From Candidatus Undinarchaeales archaeon (GTDB lineage Archaea; SpSt-1190; JASMDC01), in contig JASMDC010000006.1 in assembly GCA_030753015.1 (NCBI GenBank), forward strand, positions 1-64,000: 64,000 nucleotides of DNA, given 5' to 3'. Positions 7,522 through 16,385 of this stretch are shown one piece after another. Numbering within the stretch: position 1 is the first letter of the stretch; the number at the start of each line of letters is the position of its first letter. The notes beneath the pieces were generated by a model that searched no databases, was not told the DNA's origin, and saw only the letters and a program-made list of their open reading frames with translations. Position numbers and translations under genes: made by a program.

Positions 7522-8046
7522 ATGCTACATGAATATAGCAGGTATCGCGTCCTAAGAGCGTTCTTCGAACGACCCACTCGCAGTTTCCACATGCGTGAGC
7601 TTTCGCGCTTGGTCGGCCTTACACATCCCGCCCTCCTAAACCACCTTCGCGCACTGGTCACCGATTCCCTCCTCGTCAGGAGTGAGGAAGGCTTATATCC
7701 GACGTACGAGGGGAATATGTCGAGCGAGATGTTCAGGTTGCTGAAGGGCGATGATACGGTCCATAGGCTGGACGCCACAGGGATCGTGGACTACATCGAG
7801 GAGAGCCTGCGTCCCGACTGCATAGTGCTCTTCGGCTCGGCAGCACACGGCGAGGACACGGAGGAGAGCGATATCGACCTGTTCGTACAGGCGCGAGAGA
7901 GAGAACTCGACCTCGGTGCGTACGAGGGTCCGCTTTGCAGGCGTGTCCATGTGCTGTTCGAGCCCGAAGTGCGACAGCTCGCACCCGAGCTCCTTAACAA
8001 CATCGCCAACGGACGGGTGCTCCGCGGATATCTGAAGGTGGCATGA
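7522..8046 (+). CDS. MNT-type nucleotidyltransferase antitoxin with N-terminal HTH (second module)
   Basis: 174 residues. An N-terminal winged helix (SFHMRELSRLVGLTHPALLN) is followed by a minimal nucleotidyltransferase with LFGSAAHGEDTEESDIDLF, matching GSx10DxD. It has the same architecture as the protein at 4134 but little sequence in common, so it is not a recent duplicate. The TATA-like ATATATTTA at about 7488 places initiation near the ATG. The AT-rich leader holds the palindrome GTAGCTAC (7501-7508) and a further GCTAC, possible operator sites. It is coupled to the next gene through ATGA. Confidence 0.85.
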   Translation: MLHEYSRYRVLRAFFERPTRSFHMRELSRLVGLTHPALLNHLRALVTDSLLVRSEEGLYPTYEGNMSSEMFRLLKGDDTVHRLDATGIVDYIEESLRPDCIVLFGSAAHGEDTEESDIDLFVQARERELDLGAYEGPLCRRVHVLFEPEVRQLAPELLNNIANGRVLRGYLKVA

Positions 8047-8468
8047 TGCGGACATGGGACGACTGTTCGCGTAAGGTCCAGAGACGGCGTCCCGATCCGG
8101 AACAGGCTCGCGCTCTTCTCAAAATGGCCGCGTTGCGCAAGCGGGACGTGGAGTCCAAGGGTGACGAATTCTGTGTCCTCATCGTCGAGGGTTATTACGA
8201 GATCCTCAAGGAACTGATGACGGCACTCCTGACAGTTGACGGTCTCAAGACGACGAGCCACGAGTGCCTCATAGCGTACGTCGAACGGCACTGCACAGGG
8301 ATCACCGGCGCGGAGGTCCACCTACTCGACCAGCTGAGACGAATGCGGAACGACATATCCTACCGGGGCGTTATGGTGGATCCGGAATATCTGGAGCGGA
8401 ACCGCGACCGGATTCGTGTACTGATAGGGAAGCTGAGGTGTGTCGTCGAGACACGTCTGCCGACGTGA
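8043..8468 (+). CDS. HEPN-domain protein (second MNT/HEPN module)
   Basis: 141 residues, predicted all helical. The C-terminal RRMRNDISYRG resembles the conserved helix of HEPN proteins paired with MNT enzymes, but the catalytic histidine of RxxxxH is replaced (RNDISY). It could be an inactive or alternative-site HEPN protein. The ATG at 8043 overlaps the upstream stop as ATGA, so the pair is co-translated. ATG 8046 is a second option. The downstream gap (8469-8689) is AT-rich, holds a small hairpin at 8538-8555, and shows no gene. Confidence 0.8.
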   Translation: MMRTWDDCSRKVQRRRPDPEQARALLKMAALRKRDVESKGDEFCVLIVEGYYEILKELMTALLTVDGLKTTSHECLIAYVERHCTGITGAEVHLLDQLRRMRNDISYRGVMVDPEYLERNRDRIRVLIGKLRCVVETRLPT

Positions 8469-8689
8469 GCGCGGTACCGACGGCGTCCGAGGGGAGTGAT
8501 GTCAGGACAAAGTGAACGAGATTCGTTGGAAGAGAGATTATCTAATTATTGATAAGAAAAAGATACTGGTGTCGAAAAAAAGATAGTCCTGAATAGTCGT
8601 AACGAGCAATAATGCCCCGTACGCCGGTCCATGGATGTCAGTAGCAACTCCACGAAGCCCTTTTAAGCATTCCCTGCCCACGGCCGTCC

Positions 8690-9289
8690 ATGGACCCCGC
8701 CCGCCTCGAGGCCGTGCGTGACGAGCTAGTGTCATCCCTGGGTGCCTGGGAGCGCGACCGCGAGACCATGCTCGCAGCATCGCGTAAGTGTATCCGTGCA
8801 TGTTCGAAGGCCATCCAGGCCGTGCACGGTGGAAGGCTCGACGACGCCCAGGCAAGGCTCGGTGAGGCACGAAAGGCGCTGGACGAGGCGCTAGTGGTCC
8901 ACCCTGGCGAGGGACAGAGCGAAGGTCTGCGCCCGACAGCACAGCAGGAGTACGTGGAGGCGGCCCTTCTCATCGGGCTCGTGGAGCATGACCGGATCCT
9001 TACTCCGGCCGAGGTGGATGTCCCCGCGCTAGCCTACGCACTCGGTGTGGCCGATCTGGTCGGTGAGTTGCGACGGAGGACTTTGGACCTGCTGCGGGCC
9101 GGGGACCGCGCCGGGGCAGAGCGCACGTTCGAGGTAATGGGCGTGCTGTTCGAGTTCCTGCAGGCGCTGGAGTTCCAGGACGGAGTTACTCCCGGGCTGC
9201 GCCGGAAGCGGGACGTGGCACGCAACCTCGTAGAGCGCACAAGAGAAGTGCTCACCCAGGCCGCGGTCGCCCACGGCCCGGGTGCTTAG
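8690..9289 (+). CDS. Archaeal translin family protein
   Basis: 199 residues, helical. The block AQQEYVEAALLIGLVEHD and the C-terminal LRRKRDVARNLVE are signatures of translin/TRAX proteins, together with YALGVADLVGELRRR. Archaeal translins form oligomeric rings that bind single-stranded nucleic acid; the eukaryotic C3PO complex degrades RNA. The acidic residues of the QEYVEA and EVMG helices could support a TRAX-like nuclease site, but that is inference. A TTTTAAG element lies about 27 nt before the ATG. The gene stands alone and converges on the VIT/VWA gene. Confidence 0.8.
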   Translation: MDPARLEAVRDELVSSLGAWERDRETMLAASRKCIRACSKAIQAVHGGRLDDAQARLGEARKALDEALVVHPGEGQSEGLRPTAQQEYVEAALLIGLVEHDRILTPAEVDVPALAYALGVADLVGELRRRTLDLLRAGDRAGAERTFEVMGVLFEFLQALEFQDGVTPGLRRKRDVARNLVERTREVLTQAAVAHGPGA

Positions 9290-9292
9290 TCA

Positions 9293-11599
9293 CTACTCCT
9301 TCTTGTCGTCCTCTTCCTCATCGACGTCCTTGTCGTCGGTCTCTTCGTCGTCGTCCTGGGCGGACTTGTCCTTCTTCGGAGGCTCGTCCTTCTCTTCCTT
9401 GGACGCGGCCTTTTCCTCCACGACCTCCCCGCCGCTCCCGCTCCGGAGAGCGAGCCCGACGAGGACCACGATGGCGGCCAGCACGATGAGGGTGGGGAGG
9501 GTGGAGGAAGACGCTCTCCCCTCGGCGAGACCGATGTGACCGATGGATTGGGGCACAGCCCTACCCTCGCCCTTGGTCGAGGTCAGAACCCTCTCCCGCA
9601 TCGCCGAGTCGGACTCGGCCTGGACGCCGCCGAACATCCCGCCGATCGAGTCCATGATCCCGCCGCCGGACGACGGGGCCTCCTGGGGCGCGACCGCGCC
9701 CCTCGGGACGGCCTTGTCCTTGCGGACGGCGTACACCGTGTCCGTCGGGGGTGATACGGGAGCGGGCGGGGGCATGGGCGTGGCGGCCGGGGCCATAGTG
9801 GGTGCAGGCACAGCGCCAGAGCCGGTACTCCCGCCCGTGAGGGCCGTGGCTTCCTCCTCCGCGAGCTCGTCATCGTCCACCGTGACCGTCTCCGTCGGCT
9901 TCTCGATCTCCAGGAACAGGGACGTGTAGGGCGTGACGAAGTGGTACTGGACGGATGTGTTGACGATGTCACCGACGATCTCTTCGTTCTCACCCCACAC
10001 TTCGATGCGTTCCAGCAGTTCCTGTATGCTCATGAACGCCCAGAACCGGGGTATGAACCCGTTCGTCCGTCCGCCCGTGAACCGCAGTGTCTCGGTGAAT
10101 GTGACGCTCCCCTTGTGGGATCGGCCGGAGACCTGGACGGTGAGCTCGTCGCCGTCGCCCACGTACCGTCCGGCGAGCACGATCTCCGAGCCTGCGAACA
10201 GCCTCTGGACGGCGGTGGGGAACACGTCGACGACGCCGTCCCCGTACTCGAACTTGAGGTCCTTTAGTATGGGGGTGTCGATCGTCTTGTAGAATTCGGC
10301 GATCTGTTCTGACACGTCCTTGCACGAGTAGATGCGCACGGCGTGCCCGTAGTTCTCCATGGATAGCGCCTTGAGGAATGGGAAGTCCAGGTTGTCGCCG
10401 AGCCCAAGGCTGAAGATCGACACATCGGCCGTGTTCACTTTCTGTATGTTCTTGCGGATGGAGAAGGTGTTAGTTGTACCTGAACTGGGCTTTCCGTCGG
10501 TGAGCATTACCACGATGGGCACGCGTGCCTCGTCGACCTTGAGCATGGCCAGCGCCCGCTCGAGGCCCTCGTTGATGTCGGTGCCGCCGTTGGCCTGGAT
10601 GGACCGGATGCGCGCGATCGCCTCGTCGCGGTTGACCTGGTCCGCCGTCCTGAGCCCGTCCCAGAGCACGCGGACATCGGAGTCGAACTCGATGACGTTG
10701 AACCTGTCGCCCTCGCGCAGCTGTCCGACGATCGAGGCGAAAGCGTCGTTCATCTGTTCGATCTTCCGGTCGCCGCCGCACGCGGACTCGTCCATGGAGC
10801 CGGACTTGTCCAGCACGAACACGATGTCCTTGTCGAGCGGCTCACCGTACTCGTCCACGATTGGCGAGAACACGTGGAAGAAGTACCGCTTCCCGTCCAC
10901 GGCGTGGTCGAGGAGGAAGCCGGCCTTGGATGTGGCGGCTGTCGAGTAGGTGACGAGCATCTTCTCTGCAGTCGAGAGGTCCTTCCTCTCAAAGTGGAGC
11001 TTCGCAGTGTCGGCACCGGGATAGGCGATGTCGATGTCGGGATGGGTGGGCACCGAGAGGCCGGCGATGTCCTTGTAGGAGGACACGGTTATGTCCACGA
11101 CGAGGTCCTTGATGTGCTGGTCACCGCCGGGATTTATCTCCAGGGGGAACTCGTACTTGTCCAGCACCCGGCTTAGGTACATCTCGTAGGTCAGGCCGAC
11201 GACTATGGTCTGGCCCGGCGAGAACGAGACCGCGTAGCTGAACACGTCCTTGCCCGCCTGTTCCATGAGCCCAGCGTCCCTGCCAGCGGACACGGCCGCG
11301 TCGAACTTCTCCCGCGCCTCGTCCTTGGGGATGACGTCGGCCACGTGGAGCACGCCGTCGACCAGAAGGGTAAGGTTGGACACGAAGGCGCCGTCGGGCA
11401 CCTTGAACATAAAAGCAGCGTCGAGCTTGTAGTCGTTCTGATTGACGAGCACCTCTTCCACATGGGTGATGGCGTAGGAGTTTACCACCGTCCCAGTGAC
11501 AGTGAGGCGTTCGACAGCGGGGCCCTGGCCGACACCGAATACGGCAGTCAGCACCAGGGCGAGCGTGAGCATCCTAAGGGCATGTTCGTTCCTTCCCAT
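9293..11599 (-). CDS. VIT and von Willebrand A domain surface protein
   Basis: 768 residues. A signal peptide (about residues 8-24) leads into a VIT domain (residues about 28-150, with FMFKVPDGAFVSNLTL and YEMYLSRVLDKYEFPLEI). A VWA domain follows from about 255 with the MIDAS motif VLDKSGSMDES and the later threonine in NGGTDINEG. A Pro/Thr/Ala-rich stretch, a membrane helix (LPTLIVLAAIVVLVGLAL) and an acidic/lysine cytoplasmic tail complete it. The layout matches inter-alpha-trypsin inhibitor heavy-chain relatives, which bind ligands through a metal ion. It is probably a membrane-anchored adhesin or ligand-binding protein. The start is the ATG at 11599, with a TTTTTAAG element 26 nt upstream. 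Confidence 0.88.
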   Translation of the reverse strand: MGRNEHALRMLTLALVLTAVFGVGQGPAVERLTVTGTVVNSYAITHVEEVLVNQNDYKLDAAFMFKVPDGAFVSNLTLLVDGVLHVADVIPKDEAREKFDAAVSAGRDAGLMEQAGKDVFSYAVSFSPGQTIVVGLTYEMYLSRVLDKYEFPLEINPGGDQHIKDLVVDITVSSYKDIAGLSVPTHPDIDIAYPGADTAKLHFERKDLSTAEKMLVTYSTAATSKAGFLLDHAVDGKRYFFHVFSPIVDEYGEPLDKDIVFVLDKSGSMDESACGGDRKIEQMNDAFASIVGQLREGDRFNVIEFDSDVRVLWDGLRTADQVNRDEAIARIRSIQANGGTDINEGLERALAMLKVDEARVPIVVMLTDGKPSSGTTNTFSIRKNIQKVNTADVSIFSLGLGDNLDFPFLKALSMENYGHAVRIYSCKDVSEQIAEFYKTIDTPILKDLKFEYGDGVVDVFPTAVQRLFAGSEIVLAGRYVGDGDELTVQVSGRSHKGSVTFTETLRFTGGRTNGFIPRFWAFMSIQELLERIEVWGENEEIVGDIVNTSVQYHFVTPYTSLFLEIEKPTETVTVDDDELAEEEATALTGGSTGSGAVPAPTMAPAATPMPPPAPVSPPTDTVYAVRKDKAVPRGAVAPQEAPSSGGGIMDSIGGMFGGVQAESDSAMRERVLTSTKGEGRAVPQSIGHIGLAEGRASSSTLPTLIVLAAIVVLVGLALRSGSGGEVVEEKAASKEEKDEPPKKDKSAQDDDEETDDKDVDEEEDDKKE

Positions 11600-11807
11600 A
11601 CCAACCACTAGGTGATTCAGCCTTAAAAATGGAATCGAAATCTTAGGGCGGGTACCCAACGACCCTGAGAACGACCTTGGGACCATCCTCGTGCGGTCCG
11701 CGCTCCCGCCGAGCTCCGACCATACGATATTTGGGGGGACGTGTCGTCCCTCCGGCGTGACGTACAATGGGAAGGTATATAAAGCGGCCGAGCAGCCGGA
11801 CGCCATC

Positions 11808-13316
11808 ATGTTGGAGACGGAGTTAGAAGATATAGACATGGCGGTGGTGGGGTATGTCACCCGCGACACCATCGTGAACATCGACGAGAACGGTGAGCGC
11901 CATCCTTACCACTCTGTTGGCGGTGTATCGACGTACTTCTCCATGGTCTCCGCTTCTCTCGGCCACGCTACGGGTATCGTCTCCCCCGTAGGCGACGAGT
12001 TCAGGTCCGACTACCTCTCACCCGCTGACGCGCAGCGGTACGGGTTGTCCAATGATCAGGCCGCCGAGCTGCGTACCTATGTGGAAGCGAACCAGGGCGA
12101 CGCCGCCCGCCTGGAGACGGCGCTCGCCCCGAAGCTGGTAAAAGAGTACGGACTTGTCGAGGACGACGCGTCCGAGCTCGCACACCAGGCCGCATACGGC
12201 TCCATCTTCACTCCGCTCCATAACAAGGACAGCGTGGTCCTCGAGGGCTGCGAGAGGAAGGGCGATGATAACTCCGAGATCACGGTGCTGGTCCCCGTAA
12301 AGGGCTACACGATCGGCGTTGTGGAGCATCGCCTTCCCGAGATCAAGCCCGAGGACGTGCCGGACTCGTACCTCTCCGCCCGGGGCATCCACATCGGCCC
12401 CCTCTTCGGCGAGGTCCCCCTGGAGACGGTCAAGCATCTCCATGATAACACGAACGCCGTCATCACCCTGGACGCACAGGGCTACATCCGCCATCTCACG
12501 CCCTTCAGCAAGCTCGAGCAGGACGCTGTCGAGGGTCTGAAGGACAACGGTGCCACTCCCGAGGAGCGTGCCCGTTGGATGTCAAACGACTCCGAGCTCG
12601 TAACCCTTGCTCCGTGGGAGGAGATCGGCGAGTTCGCCAAATACGTCGACGTGCTCAAGATGAACGAGTTCGAGGCGGTCACCTGCGCCGGCATCGCCGA
12701 CGAGGGTGACTCGCGCGAGTCCGTGGAGAAGGCCATGGGACTGCTCGAGGAGAAGCTCGCTCCCAAGAACAAGGACCTCGTCCTCATGGTCACCATGGGC
12801 GGCGACGGCCTACTGCTCTCCTTCGAGAAGCACGGCCGGCGTGTGCGCGAGTACGTCCGACCCGCCCCCGCGACCGTCGTCGACACCACTGGCGCTGGCG
12901 ACACCACCGCCGCGGCCTTCCTGCGCGAGTACTCGAACACCCATGACGTGCAGTGGTCGTCGAGGTTCGCTGCCTCGGCAGGATCCCTGGCCGTGGAGGT
13001 GGAGGGCCCCTTTGCTTGCCCCGAGCCCGATGCCGTGTACAACCGCATGGCCGACACATATTCCACTATCGACCCGGTCGACCTCGAGACGGACAGCTGG
13101 TTGCAGTACATGGAGCAGGTGCATAACGCCAACGAGATCGGCGATGTCGGACTCACCGACGACTTCTCGCCCGAAGCGGCCGCTAAACACCTGGAGCGCA
13201 CCACGTCCTATCTGGAGAGCCTGGACGACGTCAACTGGAACGAAGAGGTCCGCGGTGAGTACCGCGAGGCGCTCGAGCGTTTCCGGGACCGGTTGGATGA
13301 AAGAGCGAACAGCTGA
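11808..13316 (+). CDS. Oversized PfkB-family kinase-like protein
   Basis: 502 residues, against about 300 for normal PfkB sugar or nucleoside kinases. The C-terminal half has VVDTTGAGDTTAAAFLREY, the catalytic and anion-hole motif (GAGD with the Asp base). LVLMVTMGGDGLLL and the substrate-side VGGVSTYFSMVSASLG are also present. Inserted between them is a segment of about 170 residues (about 60-230), and about 85 helical residues follow the kinase fold. The start is the ATG at 11808, 26 nt after TATATAAA. The substrate is unknown. No operon partner is seen. Confidence 0.8.
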   Translation: MLETELEDIDMAVVGYVTRDTIVNIDENGERHPYHSVGGVSTYFSMVSASLGHATGIVSPVGDEFRSDYLSPADAQRYGLSNDQAAELRTYVEANQGDAARLETALAPKLVKEYGLVEDDASELAHQAAYGSIFTPLHNKDSVVLEGCERKGDDNSEITVLVPVKGYTIGVVEHRLPEIKPEDVPDSYLSARGIHIGPLFGEVPLETVKHLHDNTNAVITLDAQGYIRHLTPFSKLEQDAVEGLKDNGATPEERARWMSNDSELVTLAPWEEIGEFAKYVDVLKMNEFEAVTCAGIADEGDSRESVEKAMGLLEEKLAPKNKDLVLMVTMGGDGLLLSFEKHGRRVREYVRPAPATVVDTTGAGDTTAAAFLREYSNTHDVQWSSRFAASAGSLAVEVEGPFACPEPDAVYNRMADTYSTIDPVDLETDSWLQYMEQVHNANEIGDVGLTDDFSPEAAAKHLERTTSYLESLDDVNWNEEVRGEYREALERFRDRLDERANS

Positions 13317-13352
13317 ACGTCCGACCGGAGCGCGCTGGAAGTCCCCTGCACA

Positions 13353-14408
13353 TCAGTCGGTCTTACGCTCGACACCCTCTCTCTTGAGGTCCCCGCGCAT
13401 CATGAGCTTCACTAGTTCCTCGAACCCGACCTTCGGCTGCCAGCCAAGGAGTTCCTTTGCCTTCGATGCATCGCCCAGGAGGTAGTCCACCTCAGCGGGC
13501 CGGAAGTACTTAGGGTCCACCTCGACGAGGACCTTCCCGGTCGCCGCGTCGACGCCCTTCTCGTCGACACCGCTCCCCTTCCACTCGATATCGATGCCCA
13601 CTTCCTTGAAGGCGAACTCGATGAACTCGCGCACGGAGTGGGCCTCGCCCGTGGCGATGACGAAATCGTCCGGCCCGTCCTGCTGGAGCATCAGCCACAT
13701 GGCCTCCACGAAATCGGGAGCATATCCCCAGTCCCTCTTGGCGTCGAGGTTCCCCAGGTGCAGCCGTTCCTGCTTGCCTGCGAGTATCTTTGCGATGCTC
13801 AGGGTGATCTTGCGGGTGACGAAGTTCTCTCCTCGCCGTGGAGACTCATGGTTGAAGAGGATCCCGTCACAGATGAACATATCGTATGCCTCGCGGTAGT
13901 TCTTAGCGATCCAGTGGGCGTAGAGCTTGGCCACGCCGTACGGGCTTCTCGGGTGGAAGGGGGTATCCTCGTTCTGGGGGAACACCTTGGCCTTGCCGAA
14001 GAGCTCGCTGGTGGATGCATGGTATATCCTCGTGTGCTTGTCCAGCCCCAGGAAACGGACCGCTTCAAGGAGACGGAGTGTACCGAGCCCGTCCACATTG
14101 GCGGTGTACTCTGGCACCTGGAAGGATATCTTCACGTGTGATTGTGCTGCAAGGTGGTAGATCTCGTGCGGTCGGATCTCGTTGACGAGCCTGATGAGGT
14201 TGGACGAATCGGTCATGTCGCCATAATGGAGGATGAAGTGCCGACGGGCCGGGTTCTCGAAGGAGTAGAGCTGCTCGATCCTTTCGCGGTTGAAAGTGCT
14301 CGCTCTCCGAATGACGCCATGGACCGTGTACCCCTTCTTCAGGAGGAGCTCTGCCAGGTACGAGCCGTCCTGACCGTTGATGCCGGTGATGAGAGCGACC
14401 TTGTCCAT
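13353..14408 (-). CDS. gmd: GDP-mannose 4,6-dehydratase
   Basis: 351 residues, the usual length. It has [19 protein letters not shown], the Gmd-specific Rossmann segment, then [15 protein letters not shown] and [11 protein letters not shown]. The catalytic region has [10 protein letters not shown] and the [19 protein letters not shown] block (Tyr/Lys), with [15 protein letters not shown] and [13 protein letters not shown]. It converts GDP-mannose to GDP-4-keto-6-deoxymannose, the precursor of GDP-fucose, GDP-rhamnose and GDP-perosamine. No GMER or RMD reductase is seen in the window. It has its own promoter (TTTTTATA, about 14433-14440). It converges on the PfkB-like gene. Confidence 0.95.
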   Translation of the reverse strand: MDKVALITGINGQDGSYLAELLLKKGYTVHGVIRRASTFNRERIEQLYSFENPARRHFILHYGDMTDSSNLIRLVNEIRPHEIYHLAAQSHVKISFQVPEYTANVDGLGTLRLLEAVRFLGLDKHTRIYHASTSELFGKAKVFPQNEDTPFHPRSPYGVAKLYAHWIAKNYREAYDMFICDGILFNHESPRRGENFVTRKITLSIAKILAGKQERLHLGNLDAKRDWGYAPDFVEAMWLMLQQDGPDDFVIATGEAHSVREFIEFAFKEVGIDIEWKGSGVDEKGVDAATGKVLVEVDPKYFRPAEVDYLLGDASKAKELLGWQPKVGFEELVKLMMRGDLKREGVERKTD

Positions 14409-14452
14409 GGGTCGGAGGTATGGGCTTTGTCTTTTTATACCCTACAGGTGGC

Positions 14453-15394
14453 CTATCCTTGCGACTCCTGACGCTCGGCTATGAACGCCTCGAGCTCGGC
14501 CCGCGCCCTGCGCACCAATGCGTCCTCTGGGTCCAGCCCGTACTCCCTGTGGAAGTACGCGGTGATGATATCGATGTCCCGGTCCAGGAGGAGGGATGCC
14601 TGCATGTACTCAACGGGCACGGCCTGGGGCCAGTCGATGTACACCGGGTAGCCCTCCTCGTGGACGAGGATGTTGAACTCCGAGAGGTCGCCGTGGACGA
14701 TGCCCGTTCTCGTCACCGCTTCCCGGTAGTCGTCCAGGATGACCTGGCGTGTGGATTTCGGGTCGGTGAGCGATACCCGGTGGAGGGGCGGGGCGGGCAG
14801 ACCCTCTCCTGCGGTCACCATCTCGGCGGCGACGACGTGGCGGTTCAGCCCGCGGGGGCGGGGGACCGAGACGCCCGCGTCCCAGCACCGTTCGAGAGCG
14901 GTCATCTCCACCTGTGCCTTTGCCCTCGGGACGTCAATCTCGCAGTGCCGCAGGTCAAGCTGTTGCCGGCGCCACTCGATGGCGGCGTAGGCAAGGGAGG
15001 AGCGGATGTCCTCGAACTCCAGCTGGTAGTACCGGTGGAGCTTGACCGCCACCCATGACCCGTCCGGGGCGGTGGCATTGAGCACGATCGCTTCCTTGCC
15101 CTTGCCCACGAGATCGCCCACCGTATCGATGGCGCCATGGTTCTTCAGCTCCCACAGGGCCAGGGTGTCCAGTCCGCGCCCGGTGATGCGCAGCACGGGC
15201 TCGTCCCTGTTCCGTGCCTGGATGAGCGCCATCCGATCCAGATCCCCCAGTGACCGGGTCACCTTCATCGTCGACCAGGGGAGCTTGCGGAGCACACGCT
15301 CTCGGGGCACCCACTCGAACCGGCCGCGCATCCCGTCGAGGAACCTGAGGACGGCGATGTCCTTGGTGTCCACGGTCCTGTGGAATCGGGCCAC
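14453..15394 (-). CDS. rio2: RIO-type serine/threonine kinase, Rio2 group
   Basis: About 313 residues. The N-terminal winged helix (DIAVLRFLDGMRGRFEWVP) is specific to Rio2. The kinase domain has a glycine-rich loop GKGKEAIVLNA, lysine in WVAVKLHRY, the catalytic GIVHGDLSEFNILV and the metal-binding YIDWPQAV in place of DFG. Rio2 acts as an ATPase/kinase in late small-subunit maturation. GTG 15394 lies 26 nt from a TTAAAT element and precedes the winged helix by seven residues; GTG 15373 is also possible. The upstream frame enters another gene. Confidence 0.92.
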   Translation of the reverse strand: MARFHRTVDTKDIAVLRFLDGMRGRFEWVPRERVLRKLPWSTMKVTRSLGDLDRMALIQARNRDEPVLRITGRGLDTLALWELKNHGAIDTVGDLVGKGKEAIVLNATAPDGSWVAVKLHRYYQLEFEDIRSSLAYAAIEWRRQQLDLRHCEIDVPRAKAQVEMTALERCWDAGVSVPRPRGLNRHVVAAEMVTAGEGLPAPPLHRVSLTDPKSTRQVILDDYREAVTRTGIVHGDLSEFNILVHEEGYPVYIDWPQAVPVEYMQASLLLDRDIDIITAYFHREYGLDPEDALVRRARAELEAFIAERQESQG

Positions 15395-15431
15395 GGGCCG
15401 ATGGGGCCGGGTCAGAGATTTAACTCTGCTG

Positions 15432-15623
15432 CTAGCCGCTTGCCAGTCCCCAGCCACCGACGCCCATGAGCACGATGCCAACGGTCGTCATGAGGGTGAC
15501 GAAGCACGCCTCGCCGAAACCCGGATCGGGGAGGGTGGAGACCACCATGGCGGTGAGCACCATTACACCAGCGCCAACGGTGGTCCGGAAGAACGCCATA
15601 TCGGTGTCGCCGGCCACGCCCAT
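15432..15623 (-). CDS. Small two-helix membrane protein
   Basis: 63 residues with two hydrophobic stretches, about 13-30 and 40-60, joined by a short acidic loop (PDPGFGEACF). It has no recognisable family. The ATG shares its A with the TGA stop of the upstream pilin-like gene (TGATG), so the two are almost certainly co-translated. A membrane partner of that exported protein is the simplest reading. Confidence 0.6.
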   Translation of the reverse strand: MGVAGDTDMAFFRTTVGAGVMVLTAMVVSTLPDPGFGEACFVTLMTTVGIVLMGVGGWGLASG

Positions 15624-16177
15624 CAGCCCGCGAAGATGACGTTGTACCGCTCGGCAGAGTACTCATCGAAGGATGTCGAGTTGAAGGCGAGGGTGATGCG
15701 CTTATTGGACCAGACGCCGGTGTGGTTGCCGCAGCGCGAGGTGCGCACGACCTCGGTATCGGTGACGTTGCAGCATAGGGGATACTCGTTGCCCTCTGCC
15801 TCCACCGGCTCGTCCGGAAAGTAGACATAGAGCTCGTACGGCAGGATGATTCGCTGCTTGGCGCTGTTCCCACTGATGAGTGTGATGCTCATGCGGGAGA
15901 GGTCGCGGATGGATATCGGGTCCGCACCCCTGTTGCTGATGGTGAGACAGAGGTCGTCCTCACTGCCACAAAGATTATCTTCACAGGAGAAGGGGTTGAC
16001 GATGTCGAAAGCGTACTTGAGGGGCGGAGGGGGAGGCGTGGTGGACGGAGGCACAGAGATGTAATGCCACAGCAGGCCCGCCATCATGATAGTGATCAGG
16101 ACCATGATGACGAGGATGACGGGCATGGACTGGCCGCGCGTTCTCTCGCCTTGGGGCCGACACAGTCCCATAATCAT
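15623..16177 (-). CDS. Exported protein with class III (pilin-like) signal peptide
   Basis: About 184 residues. A basic segment ending in RTRGQ precedes the hydrophobic helix from SMPVILVIMVLITIMMAGLL, which fits an archaeal class III signal peptide processed by a FlaK/PibD-type peptidase. A proline run follows, then a domain with seven cysteines and NxS/T sites. A GAGGAG lies about 6 nt before ATG 16177, and a TATATAC element lies further up. The layout resembles the family at 16386, 17132 and 17837. It is coupled to the small membrane protein downstream. A pilus or surface-filament subunit is inferred. Confidence 0.7.
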   Translation of the reverse strand: MIMGLCRPQGERTRGQSMPVILVIMVLITIMMAGLLWHYISVPPSTTPPPPPLKYAFDIVNPFSCEDNLCGSEDDLCLTISNRGADPISIRDLSRMSITLISGNSAKQRIILPYELYVYFPDEPVEAEGNEYPLCCNVTDTEVVRTSRCGNHTGVWSNKRITLAFNSTSFDEYSAERYNVIFAG

Positions 16178-16385
16178 GTATTCTCCTCGTGATAGTATAT
16201 AATACTGCCGCAGCCGGGCCACAGGCACCTCTTGGCATTAGAATTGGGGTAACACGGCTCGGTCGCGTGCTCGATCGGACCGGATCGAAGGCGAGGAGGA
16301 ACCTATTGGAATGCCTTGCCTGCCCAGCAATAGGCATGTTCATAGCAAACAATTTTTATAAATCTTTACGGGTCGATATCTCAGT

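Noticed and set aside
8538-8555. AT-rich hairpin TTATC-GATAA after the second MNT/HEPN pair as a terminator
   Set aside because: The stem has only five pairs and no T-run follows on the coding strand.
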